Part shown: piece after piece, positions 10,429-24,579 of the stretch
How positions within the stretch are numbered: position 1 is the first letter of the stretch
Layout of the letters: the number at the start of each line of letters is the position of its first letter
Assembly (NCBI GenBank): GCA_033782935.1
Contig: JAWQEG010000470.1
Coordinates: 1,178,001-1,242,000 of the forward strand
From: Petrolisthes cinctipes
Lineage: Eukaryota; Arthropoda; Malacostraca; Decapoda; Porcellanidae
DNA length: 64,000 nt
Reading direction: 5' to 3'
Position numbers and translations under genes: made by a program
The notes under the pieces: model-generated
What the model was told of the DNA's origin: nothing
Databases searched by the model: none
Seen by the model: the letters and a program-made list of their open reading frames with translations, nothing else

Positions 10429-13400
10429 AAAGTGATCTGTACATGCCTACTCCGTGCTAGAATGTTTTCAAAATATAGGCTCAAAACATGCTCAAAATAA
10501 ATATTTTAGGTGCCCAAAAGTCGATATGTGCATGCATCTTCTATACTCGTTTATATCTCAAATTCAAGCTCAAAACACCCGAAAATTCGATATTTAGGGG
10601 TCCCAGAAGCGATCTATACATGCTTACTCAGTGCTAGAATATTTTCTAAATATTGGCTCAAAACATGCTAAAAATCGATATTTTAGGTGCGTAAAGGCGA
10701 TATCTCAAATTCAGGCCCAAAACACCCGAAAATTCGATATTTTGGGGTCACAGAAGCGATCTGTACATGCCTATTCAGTGCTAGAATATTTTCAAAATTT
10801 AGGCTAAAAACATGCTAAAAATCGATATTTTAGGTGCCAAAAAGTCGATATCTCAATTGAAGGCCAAAACACCCGAAAATTCGATATTTTGGGGTCCCAG
10901 AAGCGATCTGTACATGCCTACTCAGTGTTAGAGTATTTTCAAAATACAGGCCCAAAACATGCTCAAAATCGATGTTTTAGGTGCCAAAAAGTCGATATGT
11001 GAATGCATCTTCAGTACCCGTTTATATCTCAAATTCAGGCTCAAAATACCCGAAAATTCGATATTTTGGGGTCCCAGAAGCGATCTGTACATGCCTACTC
11101 CGTGTTAGAATATTTTCAATTTACAGGCCCAAAACATGCTGAAAATCGATATTTTAGATGCCCAAAGTCAATATGTGCATGTATCTTCTGTACCCGTTTA
11201 TATCTCAAATTCAGGCTCAAAACACCCGAAAATTCAATATTTTGGGGTCCCAGAAGCAATCTGTACATGCCTACTTAGTGCTAGAATATTTTCAAAATAT
11301 AGGCTAAAAACATGCTAAAAATCGATCTTTTAGGTGCCAAAAAGTCGATATCTCAAATTAAGGCCCAAAACACTCGAAAATTAGATATTTAGGGGTCCAA
11401 GAAGCGATCTATACATGCCTACTCCGTGTTAGAGTATTTTCAAAATACAGGCCAAAAACATACTGAAAATCGATCTTTTAGGTGCCCAAAAGTCGATATG
11501 TGCATGCATCTTCTGTACCCGTTTATATCTCAAATTCTGGCCCTAAACACCCGAAAATTCGATATTTTTGGGTCCCAGAAGCGATCTGTACATGCCTAGT
11601 CAGTGCTAGAATGTTTTCAAAATATAGGCTCAAAACAAGCTCAAAATCGATATATTAGGTGCCCAAAAGTCGATATGTGCATGCTTCTTCTGTACTCGTT
11701 TATATCTCAAATTCAAGCTCAAAACACCCGAAAATTCGATATTTAGGGATCCCAGAAGCGATATGTACATGCCTACTCAGTGCTATAATTTTTTCAAATT
11801 ATAGGCTCAAAACATGCTAAAAATCGATATTTTACGAGCGTAAAGGCGATATCTCAAATTCAGGCCCAAAACACCCGAAAATACGATATTTTGGGGTCCC
11901 AGAAGCGATCTGTACATGCCTACTCAGTGCTAGTATATTTTCAAAATATAGTCTCAAAACATGCTAAAAATCGATATTTTAGGTGCGTAAAGGCGATATC
12001 TCAAATTCAGGCCCAAAAACATCCAGAAATTCGATATTTTGGGATCCCAGAAGCGATTTGTACATGCCTACTCCGTGTTAGAGTATTTACAAAATACAGG
12101 CCCAAAACATGCTCAAAATCGATGTTTTAGGTGCCCAAAAGTGCATGCATCTTCAGTACCCGTTTATATCTCAAATTCAGGCTCAAAACACCCGAAAATT
12201 CGATATATTGGGGTCCCAGAAGCGATCTGTACATGCCTACTCCGTGTTAGAGTATTTTCAAAATACAGGCCCAAAACATGCTGAAAATCGATATTTTAGA
12301 TGCACAAAGTCAATATGTGCATATATCTTCTGTACCCGTTTATATCTCAAATTCAGGCTCAAAACACTCGAAAATTCAATATTTTGGGGTCCCAGAAGCG
12401 ATCTGTACATGCCTAGTAAGTACTAGAATGTTTTCAAAATATAGGCTCAAAACATGCTCAAAATCGATATTTTAGGTGCTCAAAAGTCGATATGTGCATG
12501 CATCTTCTGTACTCGTTTATATCTCAAATTCAAGCTCAAAACACCCGAAAACTCGATATTTAGGGGTCCCAGAAGCGATCTGTACATGCCTACTCAGTGC
12601 TAGAATATTTTCAAAATATAGGCTCAAAACATGCTAAAAATCGATATTTTACGACGTAAAGGCGATATCTCAAATTCAGGCCCAAAACACCCGAAAATTC
12701 GATATTTTGGGGTCCCAAAAGCGATCTGTACATGCCTACTCAGTGCTAGAATATTTTCAAAATATAGGCTCAAAACATGCTACAAATCGATATTTTAGGT
12801 GCGTAAAGGCGATATCTCAAATTCAGGCCCAAAACACCCGAAAATTCGATATTTTGGGGTCACAGAAGCGATCTGTACATGCCTATTCAGTGCTAGAATA
12901 TTTTCAAAATATAGGCTAAAAACATGCTAAAAATCGATGTTTTAGGTGCCAAAAAGTCGATATGTGAATGCATCTTCAGTACCCGTTTATATCTCAAATT
13001 CAGGCTCAAAATACCCGAAAATTCGATATTTTGGGGTCCCAGAAGCGATCTGTACATGCCTACTCCGTGTTAGAATATTTTCAAATTACAGGCCCAAAAC
13101 ATGCTGAAAATCGATATTTTAGATGCCCAAAGTCAATATGTGCATGTATCTTCTGTACCCGTTTATATCTCAAATTCAGGCTCAAAACACCCGAAAATTC
13201 AATATTTTGGGGTCCCAGAAGCAATCTGTACATGCCTACTCAGTGCTAGAATATTTTCAAAATATAGGCTAAAAACATGCTAAAAATCGATATTTTAGGT
13301 GCCAAAAAGTCGATATCTCATATTAAGGCAAAAACACCCGAAAATTCGATATTTTGGGGTCCTAGAAGCGATCTGTACATGCCTACTCAGTGTTAGAGTA

Positions 13401-13718
13401 TTTTCAAAATACAGGCATAAAACATGCTCAAAATAGATGTTTTAGATGCCAAAAAGTCGATATGTGAATGCATCTTCAGTACCCGTTTATATCTCAAATT
13501 CAGGCTCAAAACACCCGAAAATTTGATATTTTGGGGTCCCAGAAGCGATCTGTACATGCCTACTCCGTGTTAGAGTATTTTCAAAATACAGGCCAAAAAC
13601 ATACTGAAAATCGATCTTTTAGGTTTCCAAAAGTCGATTTGTGCATGCATCTTCTGTACCCGTTTATATCTCAAATTCTGGCCCTAAACACCCGAAAATT
13701 CGATATTTTTGGGTCCCA
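10429..13718 (+). repeat. HOR family U, copy U1 (3290 bp, 20 monomers)
   Basis: This is the longest version of the U unit. It starts with a CCGTGCTAGAATG monomer ending in CTTCTATACTCG, followed by the mark GATCTATACATGCTTACTC at 10606. It contains a 169-bp monomer (12050-12218) lacking 8 bp, CCCAAAAGTGCATGCATC, and a 146-bp one (12572). All shorter U copies can be read as U1 with whole monomers removed or fused, which makes it the best reference for the family. Confidence 0.86.
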
Positions 13719-15693
13719 GAAGCGATCTGTACATGCCTACTCCGTGCTAGAATGTTTTCAAAATATAGGCTCAAAACATGCTCAAAATCGATATTTTAGG
13801 TGCCCAAAAGTCGATATGTGCATGCATCTTCTATACTCGTTTATATCTCAAATTCAAGCTCAAAACAGCCGAAAATTCGATATTTAGGGGTCCCAGAAGC
13901 GATCTATACATGCTTACTCAGTGCTAGAATATTTTCTAAATATTGGCTCATAACATGCTAAAAATCGATATTTTAGGTGCGTAAAGGCGATATCTCAAAT
14001 TCAGGCCCAAAACACCCGAAAATTCGATATTTTGGGGTCCCAGAAGCGATCTGTACATGCCTATTCAGTGCTAGAATATTTTCAAAATTTAGGCTAAAAA
14101 CATGCTAAAACTCGATATTTTAGGTGCCAAAAAGTCGATATCTCAATTTAAGGCCAAAACACCCGAAAATTCGATATTTTGGGGTCCCAGAAGCGATCTG
14201 TACATGCCTACTCAGTGTTAGAGTATTTTCAAAATACAGGCCCAAAACATGCTCAAAATCGATGTTTTAGGTGCCAAAAAGTCTATATGTGAATGCATCT
14301 TCAGTACCCGTTTATATCTCAAATTCAGGCTCAAAACACCCGAAAATTCAATATTTTGGGGTCCCAGAAGCAATCTGTACATGCCTACTTAGTGCTAGAA
14401 TATTTTCAAAATATAGGCTAAAAACATGCTAAAAATCGATCTTTTAGGTGCCAAAAAGTCGATATCTCAAATTAAGGCCCAAAACACTCGAAAATTAGAT
14501 ATTTAGGGGTCCAAGAAGCGATCTGTACATGCCTACTCCGTGTTAGAGTATTTTCAAAATACAGGCAAAAAACATACTGAAAATCGATCTTTTAGGTGCC
14601 CAAAAGTCGATATGTGCATGCATCTTCTGTACCCGTTTATATCTCAAATTCTGGCCCTAAACACCCGAAAATTCGATATTTTTGGGTCCCAGAAGCGATC
14701 TGTACATGCCTAGTCAGTGCTAGAATGTTTTCAAAATATAGGCTCAAAACATGCTCAAAATCGATATATTAGGTGCCCAAAAGTCGATATGTGCATGCTT
14801 CTTCTGTACTCGTTTATATCTCAAATTCAAGCTCAAAACACCCGAAAATTCGATATTTAGGGATCCCAGAAGCGATATGTACATGCCTACTCAGTGCTAG
14901 TATATTTTCAAAATATAGGCTCAAAACATGCTAAAAATCGATATTTTAGGTGCGTAAAGGCGATATCTCAAATTCAGGCCCAAAAACATCCAGAAATTCG
15001 ATATTTTGGGGTCCCAGAAGCGATCTGTACATGCCTACTCCGTGTTAGAGTATTTTCAAAATACAGGCCCAAAACATGCTGAAAATCGATATTTTAGATG
15101 CACAAAGTCAATATGTGCATGTATCTTCTGTACCCGTTTATATCTCAAATTCAGGCTCAAAACACCCGAAAGTTCAATATTTTGGGGTCCCAGAAGCAAT
15201 CTGTACATGCCTACTCAGTGCTAGAATATTTTCAAAATATAGGCTAAAAACATGCTAAAAATCGATATTTTAGGTGCCAAAAAGTCGATATCTCATATTA
15301 AGGCAAAAACACCCGAAAATTCGATATTTTGGGGTCCTAGAAGCGATCTGTACATGCCTACTCAGTGTTAGAGTATTTTCAAAATACAGGCATAAAACAT
15401 GCTCAAAATAGATGTTTTAGATGCCAAAAAGTCGATATGTGAATGCATCTTCAGTTCCCGTTTATATCTCAAATTCAGGCTCAAAACACCCGAAAATTTG
15501 ATATTTTGGGGTCCCAGAAGCGATCTGTACATGCCTACTCCGTGTTAGAGTATTTTCAAAATACAGGCCAAAAACATACTGAAAATCGATCTTTTAGGTT
15601 TCCAAAAGTCGATTTGTGCATGCATCTTCTGTACCCGTTTATATCTCAAATTCTGGCCCTAAACACCCGAAAATTCGATATTTTTGGGTCCCA
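13719..15693 (+). repeat. HOR family U, copy U2 (1975 bp, 12 monomers)
   Basis: Monomer lengths in order from 13719 are 177, 147, 147, 177, 148, 177, 177, 148, 176, 147, 177, 177, adding to 1975 bp. U2 matches U1 at offsets of 3290, 3114, 2967, 2798 and 1975 bp in turn, each step being a lost or fused monomer. The 148-bp unit at 14869-15016 fuses the start of the U1 unit at 11755 with the body of the unit at 11902. Confidence 0.9.
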
Positions 15694-17668
15694 GAAGCGA
15701 TCTGTACATGCCTACTCCGTGCTAGAATGTTTTCAAAATATAGGCTCAAAACATGCTCAAAATCGATATTTTAGGTGCCCAAAAGTCGATATGTGCATGC
15801 ATCTTCTATACTCGTTTATATCTCAAATTCAAGCTCAAAACAGCCGAAAATTCGATATTTAGGGGTCCCAGAAGCGATCTATACATGCTTACTCAGTGCT
15901 AGAATATTTTCTAAATATTGGCTCATAACATGCTAAAAATCGATATTTTAGGTGCGTAAAGGCGATATCTCAAATTCAGGCCCAAAACACCCGAAAATTC
16001 GATATTTTGGGGTCCCAGAAGCGATCTGTACATGCCTATTCAGTGCTAGAATATTTTCAAAATTTAGGCTAAAAACATGCTAAAACTCGATATTTTAGGT
16101 GCCAAAAAGTCGATATCTCAATTTAAGGCCAAAACACCCGAAAATTCGATATTTTGGGGTCCCAGAAGCGATCTGTACATGCCTACTCAGTGTTAGAGTA
16201 TTTTCAAAATACAGGCCCAAAACATGCTCAAAATCGATGTTTTAGGTGCCAAAAAGTCTATATGTGAATGCATCTTCAGTACCCGTTTATATCTCAAATT
16301 CAGGCTCAAAACACCCGAAAATTCAATATTTTGGGGTCCCAGAAGCAATCTGTACATGCCTACTTAGTGCTAGAATATTTTCAAAATATAGGCTAAAAAC
16401 ATGCTAAAAATCGATCTTTTAGGTGCCAAAAAGTCGATATCTCAAATTAAGGCCCAAAACACTCGAAAATTAGATATTTAGGGGTCCAAGAAGCGATCTG
16501 TACATGCCTACTCCGTGTTAGAGTATTTTCAAAATACAGGCAAAAAACATACTGAAAATCGATCTTTTAGGTGCCCAAAAGTCGATATGTGCATGCATCT
16601 TCTGTACCCGTTTATATCTCAAATTCTGGCCCTAAACACCCGAAAATTCGATATTTTTGGGTCCCAGAAGCGATCTGTACATGCCTAGTCAGTGCTAGAA
16701 TGTTTTCAAAATATAGGCTCAAAACATGCTCAAAATCGATATATTAGGTGCCCAAAAGTCGATATGTGCATGCTTCTTCTGTACTCGTTTATATCTCAAA
16801 TTCAAGCTCAAAACACCCGAAAATTCGATATTTAGGGATCCCAGAAGCGATATGTACATGCCTACTCAGTGCTAGTATATTTTCAAAATATAGGCTCAAA
16901 ACATGCTAAAAATCGATATTTTAGGTGCGTAAAGGCGATATCTCAAATTCAGGCCCAAAAACATCCAGAAATTCGATATTTTGGGGTCCCAGAAGCGATC
17001 TGTACATGCCTACTCCGTGTTAGAGTATTTTCAAAATACAGGCCCAAAACATGCTGAAAATCGATATTTTAGATGCACAAAGTCAATATGTGCATGTATC
17101 TTCTGTACCCGTTTATATCTCAAATTCAGGCTCAAAACACCCGAAAATTCAATATTTTGGGGTTCCAGAAGCAATCTGTACATGCCTACTCAGTGCTAGA
17201 ATATTTTCAAAATATAGGCTAAAAACATGCTAAAAATCGATATTTTAGGTGCCAAAAAGTCGATATCTCATATTAAGGCAAAAACACCCGAAAATTCGAT
17301 ATTTTGGGGTCCTAGAAGCGATCTGTACATGCCTACTCAGTGTTAGAGTATTTTCAAAATACAGGCATAAAACATGCTCAAAATAGATGTTTTAGATGCC
17401 AAAAAGTCGATATGTGAATGCATCTTCAGTTCCCGTTTATATCTCAAATTCAGGCTCAAAACACCCGAAAATTTGATATTTTGGGGTCCCAGAAGCGATC
17501 TGTACATGCCTACTCCGTGTTAGAGTATTTTCAAAATACAGGCCAAAAACATACTGAAAATCGATCTTTTAGGTTTCCAAAAGTCGATTTGTGCATGCAT
17601 CTTCTGTACCCGTTTATATCTCAAATTCTGGCCCTAAACACCCGAAAATTCGATATTTTTGGGTCCCA
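15694..17668 (+). repeat. HOR family U, copy U3 (1975 bp, near-identical to U2)
   Basis: Same 12 monomers and total length as U2 at an exact 1975-bp offset. The copies differ at only a few bases that I noticed, for example 15172 G versus 17147 A and 15189 C versus 17164 T. This is the most homogeneous HOR pair in the first third of the window. Confidence 0.92.
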
Positions 17669-20635
17669 GAAGCGATCTGTACATGCCTACTCCGTGCTAG
17701 AATGTTTTCAAAATATAGGCTCAAAACATGCTCAAAATCGATATTTTAGGTGCCCAAAAGTCGATATGTGCATGTATCTTCTATACTCGTTTATATCTCA
17801 AATTCAAGCTCAAAACAGCCGAAAATTCGATATTTAGGGGTCCCAGAAGCGATCTATACATGCTTACTCAGTGCTAGAATATTTTCTAAATATTGGCTCA
17901 TAACATGCTAAAAATCGATATTTTAGGTGCGTAAAGGCGATATCTCAAATTCAGGCCCAAAACACCCGAAAATTCGATATTTTGGGGTCCCAGAAGCGAT
18001 CTGTACATGCCTATTCAGTGCTAGAATATTTTCAAAATTTAGGCTAAAAACATGCTAAAAATCGATATTTTAGGTGCCAAAAAGTCGATATCTCAATTTA
18101 AGGCCAAAACACCCGAAAATTCGATATTTTGGGGTCCCAGAAGCGATCTGTACATGCCTACTCAGTGTTAGAGTATTTTCAAAATACAGGCCCAAAACAT
18201 GCTCAAAATCGATGTTTTAGGTGCCAAAAAGTCTATATGTGAATGCATCTTCAGTACCCGTTTATATCTCAAATTCAGGCTCAAAACACCCGAAAATTCA
18301 ATATTTTGGGGTCCCAGAAGCAATCTGTACATGCCTACTTAGTGCTAGAATATTTTCAAAATATAGGCTAAAAACATGCTAAAAATCGATCTTTTAGGTG
18401 CCAAAAAGTCGATATCTCAAATTAAGGCCCAAAACACTCGAAAATTAGATATTTAGGGGTCCAAGAAGCGATCTGTACATGCCTACTCCGTGTTAGAGTA
18501 TTTTCAAAATACAGGCAAAAAACATACTGAAAATCGATCTTTTAGGTGCCCAAAAGTCGATATGTGCATGCATCTTCTGTACCCGTTTATATCTCAAATT
18601 CTGGCCCTAAACACCCGAAAATTCGATATTTTTGGGTCCCAGAAGCGATCTGTACATGCCTAGTCAGTGCTAGAATGTTTTCAAAATATAGGCTCAAAAC
18701 ATGCTCAAAATCGATCTTTTAGGTGCCCAAAAGTCGATATGTGCATGCATCTTCTGTACCCGTTTATATCTCAAATTCTGGCCCTAAACACCCGAAAATT
18801 CGATATTTTTGGGTCCCAGAAGCGATCTGTACATGCCTAGTCAGTGCTAGAATGTTTTCAAAATATAGGCTCAAAACATGCTCAAAATCGATATATTAGG
18901 TGCCCAAAAGTCGATATGTGCATGCTTCTTCTGTACTCGTTTATATCTCAAATTCAAGCTCAAAACACCCGAAAATTCGATATTTAGGGATCCCAGAAGC
19001 GATATGTACATGCCTACTCAGTGCTAGTATATTTTCAAAATATAGGCTCAAAACATGCTATAAATCGATATTTTAGGTGCGTAAAGGCGATATCTCAAAT
19101 TCAGGCCCAAAAACATCCAGAAATTCGATATTTTGGGGTCCCAGAAGCGATTTGTACATGCCTACTCCGTGTTAGAGTATTTACAAAATACAGGCCCAAA
19201 ACATGCTCAAAATCGATGTTTTAGGTGCCCAAAAGTGCATGCATCTTCAGTACCCGTTTATATCTCAAATTCAGGCTCAAAACACCCGAAAATTCGATAT
19301 ATTGGGGTCCCAGAAGCGATCTGTACATGCCTACTCCGTGTTAGAGTATTTTCAAAATACAGGCCCAAAACATGCTGAAAATCGATATTTTAGATGCACA
19401 AAGTCAATATGTGCATATATCTTCTGTACCCGTTTATATCTCAAATTCAGGCTCAAAACACCCGAAAATTCAATATTTTGGGGTCCCAGAAGCGATCTGT
19501 ACATGCCTAGTAAGTACTAGAATGTTTTCAAAATATAGGCTCAAAACATGCTCAAAATCGATATTTTAGGTGCTCAAAAGTCGATATGTGCATGCATCTT
19601 CTGTACTCGTTTATATCTCAAATTCAAGCTCAAAACACCCGAAAACTCGATATTTAGGGGTCCCAGAAGCGATCTGTACATGCCTACTCAGTGCTAGAAT
19701 ATTTTCAAAATATAGTCTCAAAACATGCTAAAAATCAATATTTTACGACGTAAAGGCGATATCTCAAATTCAGGCCCAAAACACCCGAAAATTCGATATT
19801 TTGGGGTCCCAGAAGCGATCTGTACATGCCTACTCAGTGCTAGAATATTTTCAAAATATAGGCTCAAAACATGCTAAAAATCGATATTTTAGGTGCGTAA
19901 AGGCGATATCTCAAATTCATGCCCAAAACACCCGAAAATTCGATATTTTGGGGTCACAGAAGCGATCTGTACATGCCTATTCAGTGCTAGAATATTTTCA
20001 AAATATAGGCTAAAAACATGCTAAAAATCGATATTTTAGGTGCCAAAAAGTCGATATCTCAATTTAAGGCCAAAACACCCGAAAATTCGATATTTTGGGG
20101 TCCCAGAAGCGATCTGTACATGCCTACTCAGTGTTAGAGTATTTTCAAAATACAGGCCCAAAACATGCTCAAAATCGATGTTTTAGGTGCCAAAAAGTCG
20201 ATATGTGAATGCATCTTCAGTACCCGTTTATATCTCAAATTCAGGCTCAAAATACCCGAAAATTCGATATTTTGGGGTCCCAGAAGCGATCTGTACATGC
20301 CTACTCCGTGTTAGAATATTTTCAAATTACAGGCCCAAAACATGCTGAAAATCGATATTTTAGATGCCCAAAGTCAATATGTGCATGTATCTTCTGTACC
20401 CGTTTATATCTCAAATTCAGGCTCAAAACACCCGAAAATTCAATATTTTGGGGTCCCAGAAGCAATCTGTACATGCCTACTCAGTGCTAGAATATTTTCA
20501 AAATATAGGCTAAAAACATGCTAAAAATCGATATTTTAGGTGCCAAAAAGTCGATATGTGCATGCATCTTCTATACTCGTTTATATCTCAAATTCAAGCT
20601 CAAAACACCCGAAAATTCGATATTTAGGGGTCCCA
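17669..20635 (+). repeat. HOR family U, copy U4 (2967 bp, 18 monomers)
   Basis: It begins like U2 and U3, but the unit at 18642-18818 is repeated directly at 18819-18995 (177 bp, same CCTAGTCAGTGCTAG mark). It then continues with the 169-bp and 146-bp monomers present in U1 but absent from U2 and U3. The last unit, 20459-20635, fuses the start of a short monomer with the CTTCTATACTCG end of the first U monomer. Confidence 0.87.
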
Positions 20636-22110
20636 GAAGCGATATATACATGCCTACTCAGTGCTAGAATATTTTCAAAATATTGGCTCAAAACATGCTA
20701 AAAATCGATATTTCAGGTGCGTAAAGGCGATATCTCAAATTCAGGCCCAAAACACCCGAAAATTCGATATTTTGGGGTCACAGAAGCGATCTGTACATGC
20801 CTATTCAGTGCTAGAATATTTTCGAAATATAGGCTAAAAACATGCTAAAAATCGATATTTTAGGTGCCAAAAAGTCGATATCTCAATTGAAGGCCAAAAC
20901 ACCCGAAAATTCGATATTTTGGGGTCCCAGAAGCGATCTGTACATGCCTACTCAGTGTTAGAGTATTTTCAAAATACAGGCCCAAAACATGCTCAAAATC
21001 GATGTTTTAGGTGCCAAAAAGTCGATATGTGAATGCATCTTCAGTACCCGTTTATATCTCAAATTCAGGCTCAAAATACCCGAAAATTCGATATTTTGGG
21101 GTCCCAGAAGCGATCTGTACATGCCTACACCGTGTTAGAATATTTTCAAATTACAGGCCCAAAACATGCTGAAAATCGATATTTTAGATGCCCAAAGTCA
21201 ATATGTGCATGTATCTTCTGTACCCGTTTATATCTCAAATTCAGGCTCAAAACACCCGAAAATTCAATATTTTGGGGTCCCAGAAGCAATCTGTACATGC
21301 CTACTTAGTGCTAGAATATTTTCAAAATATAGGCTAAAAACATGCTAAAAATCGATCTTTTAGGTGCCAAAAAGTCGATATCTCAAATTAAGGCCCAAAA
21401 CACTCGAAAATTAGATATTTAGGGGTCCAAGAAGCGATCTGTACATGCCTACTCCGTGTTAGAGTATTTTCAAAATACAGACCAAAAACATACCGAAAAT
21501 CGATCTTTTAGGTGCCCAAAAGTCGATATGTGCATGCATCTTCTGTACCCGTTTATATCTCAAATTCTCGCCCTAAACACCCGAAAATTCGATATTTTTG
21601 AGTCCCAGAAGCGATCTGTACATGCCTAGTCAGTGCTAGAATGTTTTCAAAATATAGGCTCAAAACATGCTCAAAATCGATATATTAGGTGCCCAAAAGT
21701 CGATATGTGCATGCTTCTTCTGTACTCGTTTATATCTCAAATTCATGCTCAAAACACCCGAAAATTCGATATTTAGGGATCCCAGAAGCGATATGTACAT
21801 GCCTACTCAGTGCTATAATATTTTCAAAATATAGGCTCAAAACATGCTAAAAATTGATATTTTACGAGCGTAAAGGCGATATCTCAAATTCAGGCCCAAA
21901 ACACCCGAAAATACGATATTTTGGGGTCCCAGAAGCGATCTGTACATGCCTACTCAGTGCTAGTATATTTTCGAAATATAGGCTAAAAAAACATGCTAAA
22001 AATCGATATTTTAAGTGCCAAAAAGTCGATATGTGCATGCATCTTCTATACTCGTTTATATCTCAAATTCAAGCTCAAAACACCCGAAAATTCGATATTT
22101 AGGGGTCCCA
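20636..22110 (+). repeat. HOR family U, copy U5 (1475 bp, 9 monomers)
   Basis: Lengths are 147, 147, 177, 176, 148, 177, 177, 147, 179 bp. The final 179-bp unit has a 2-bp A insertion (CTAAAAAAACATGC) and fuses a TAGTATATTTTC start to a CTTCTATACTCG end. The next copy repeats the order at a 1475-bp offset, including the marks CCTACACCGTG, CATACCGAAAATC and TTTTTGAGTCCC. Confidence 0.88.
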
Positions 22111-24224
22111 GAAGCGATATATACATGCCTACTCAGTGCTAGAATATTTTCAAAATATTGGCTCAAAACATGCTAAAAATCGATATTTCAGGTGCGTAAA
22201 GGCGATATCTCAAATTCAGGCCCAAAACACCCGAAAATTCGATATTTTCGGGTCACAGAAGCGATCTGTACATGCCTATTCAGTGCTAGAATATTTTCGA
22301 AATATAGGCTAAAAACATGCTAAAAATCGATATTTTAGGTGCCAAAAAGTCGATATCTCAATTGAAGGCCAAAACACCCGAAAATTCGATATTTTGGGGT
22401 CCCAGAAGCGATCTGTACATGCCTACTCAGTGTTAGAGTATTTTCAAAATACAGGCCCAAAACATGCTCAAAATCGATGTTTTAGGTGCCAAAAAGTCGA
22501 TATGTGAATGCATCTTCAGTACCCGTTTATATCTCAAATTCAGGCTCAAAATACCCGAAAATTCGATATTTTGGGGTCCCAGAAGCGATCTGTACATGCC
22601 TACACCGTGTTAGAATATTTTCAAATTACAGGCCCAAAACATGCTGAAAATCGATATTTTAGATGCCCAAAGTCAATATGTGCATGTATCTTCTGTACCC
22701 GTTTATATCTCAAATTCAGGCTCAAAACACCCGAAAATTCAATATTTTGGGGTCCCAGAAGCAATCTGTACATGCCTACTTAGTGCTAGAATATTTTCAA
22801 AATATAGGCTAAAAACATGCTAAAAATCGATCTTTTAGGTGCCAAAAAGTCGATATCTCAAATTAAGGCCCAAAACACTCGAAAATTAGATATTTAGGGG
22901 TCCAAGAAGCGATCTGTACATGCCTACTCCGTGTTAGAGTATTTTCAAAATACAGGCCAAAAACATACCGAAAATCGATCTTTTAGGTGCCCAAAAGTCG
23001 ATATGTGCATGCATCTTCTGTACCCGTTTATATCTCAAATTCTCGCCCTAAACACCCGAAAATTCGATATTTTTGAGTCCCAGAAGCGATCTGTACATGC
23101 CTAGTCAGTGATAGAATGTTTTCAAAATATAGGCTCAAAACATGCTCAAAATCGATATATTAGGTGCCCAAAAGTCGATATGTGCATGCTTCTTCTGTAC
23201 TCGTTTATATCTCAAATTCATGCTCAAAACACCCGAAAATTCGATATTTAGGGATCCCAGAAGCGATATGTACATGCCTTCTCAGTGCTATAATATTTTC
23301 AAAATATAGGCTCAAAACATGCTAAAAATCGATATTTTACGAGCGTAAAGGCGATATCTCAAATTCAGGCCCAAAACACCCGAAAATACGATATTTTGGG
23401 GTCCCAGAAGCGATCTGTACATGCCTACTCAGTGCTAGTATATTTTCGAAATATAGGCTAAAAAAACATGCTAAAAATCGATATTTTAAGTGCGTAAAGG
23501 CGATATCTCAAATTCAGGCCCAAAAACATCCAGAAATTCGATATTTTGGGGTCCCAGAAGCGATCTGTACATGCCTACTCCGTGTTAGAGTATTTACAAA
23601 ATACAGGCCCAAAACATGCTCAAAATCGATGTTTTAGGTGCCCAAAAGTGCATGCATCTTCAGTACCCGTTTATATCTCAAATTCAGGCTCAAAACACCC
23701 GAAAATTCGATATATTGGGGTCCCAGAAGCGATCTGTACATGCCTACTCCGTGTTAGAGTATTTTCAAAATACAGGCCCAAAACATGCTGAAAATCGATA
23801 TTTTAGATGCACAAAGTCAATATGTGCATATATCTTCTGTACCCGTTTATATCTCAAATTCAGGCTCAAAACACCCTTAAATTCAATATTTTGGGGTCCC
23901 AGAAGCGATCTGTACATGCCTAGTAAGTACTAGAATGTTTTCAAAATATAGGCTCAAAACATGCTCAAAATCGATATTTTAGGTGCCCAAAAGTCGATAT
24001 GTGCATGCATCTTCTGTACTCGTTTATATCTCAAATTCAAGCTCAAAACACCCGAAAACTCGATATTTAGGGGTCCCAGAAGCGATCTGTACATGCATAC
24101 TCAGTGCTAGAATATTTTCAAAATATAGGCTCAAAACATGCTAAAAATCGATATTTTACGACGTAAAGGCGATATCTCAAATTCAGGCCCAAAACACCCG
24201 AAAATTCGATATTTTGGGGTCCCA
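22111..24224 (+). repeat. HOR family U, copy U6 (about 2114 bp, 13 monomers)
   Basis: The first eight monomers repeat U5. From 23407 it differs: the 150-bp unit with CTAAAAAAACATGC is followed by the 169-, 176- and 177-bp units and a 146-bp unit also found at 12050-12717 in U1 and 19144-19811 in U4. A private change, CACCCTTAAATTC, is seen near 23880. The family match ends at about 24230. Confidence 0.86.
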
Positions 24225-24579
24225 GAAGCGATCTGTACATGCCTACTCCGTGTTAGAGTATTTTCAAAATACAGGCCCAAAACATGCTCAAAATCGATGT
24301 TTTAGGTGCCCAAAAGTCGATATGTGCATGCATCTTCAGTACCCGTTTTTATATCTCAAATTCAGGCTCAAAACACCCGAAAATTCGATATTTTGGGGTC
24401 CCAGAAGCAATCTGTACATGCCTACTCCGTGTTAGAGTATTTTCAAAATACAGGCCCAAAACATGCTGAAAATCGATATTTTAGATGCACAAAGTCAATA
24501 TGTTCATGCATCTTCAGTACCCGTTTAAATCTATAATTCAGGCTCAAAACACCCGATAATTCAATATTTTGGGGTCCCA
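24225..24579 (+). repeat. Two linker monomers (179 and 176 bp)
   Basis: The unit at 24225 has a 2-bp insertion, CCCGTTTTTATATCTC. The unit at 24404 has TATGTTCATGCATC and the altered tail CCCGTTTAAATCTATAATTC. They join family U to the 2356-bp repeat and fit neither. Confidence 0.8.
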
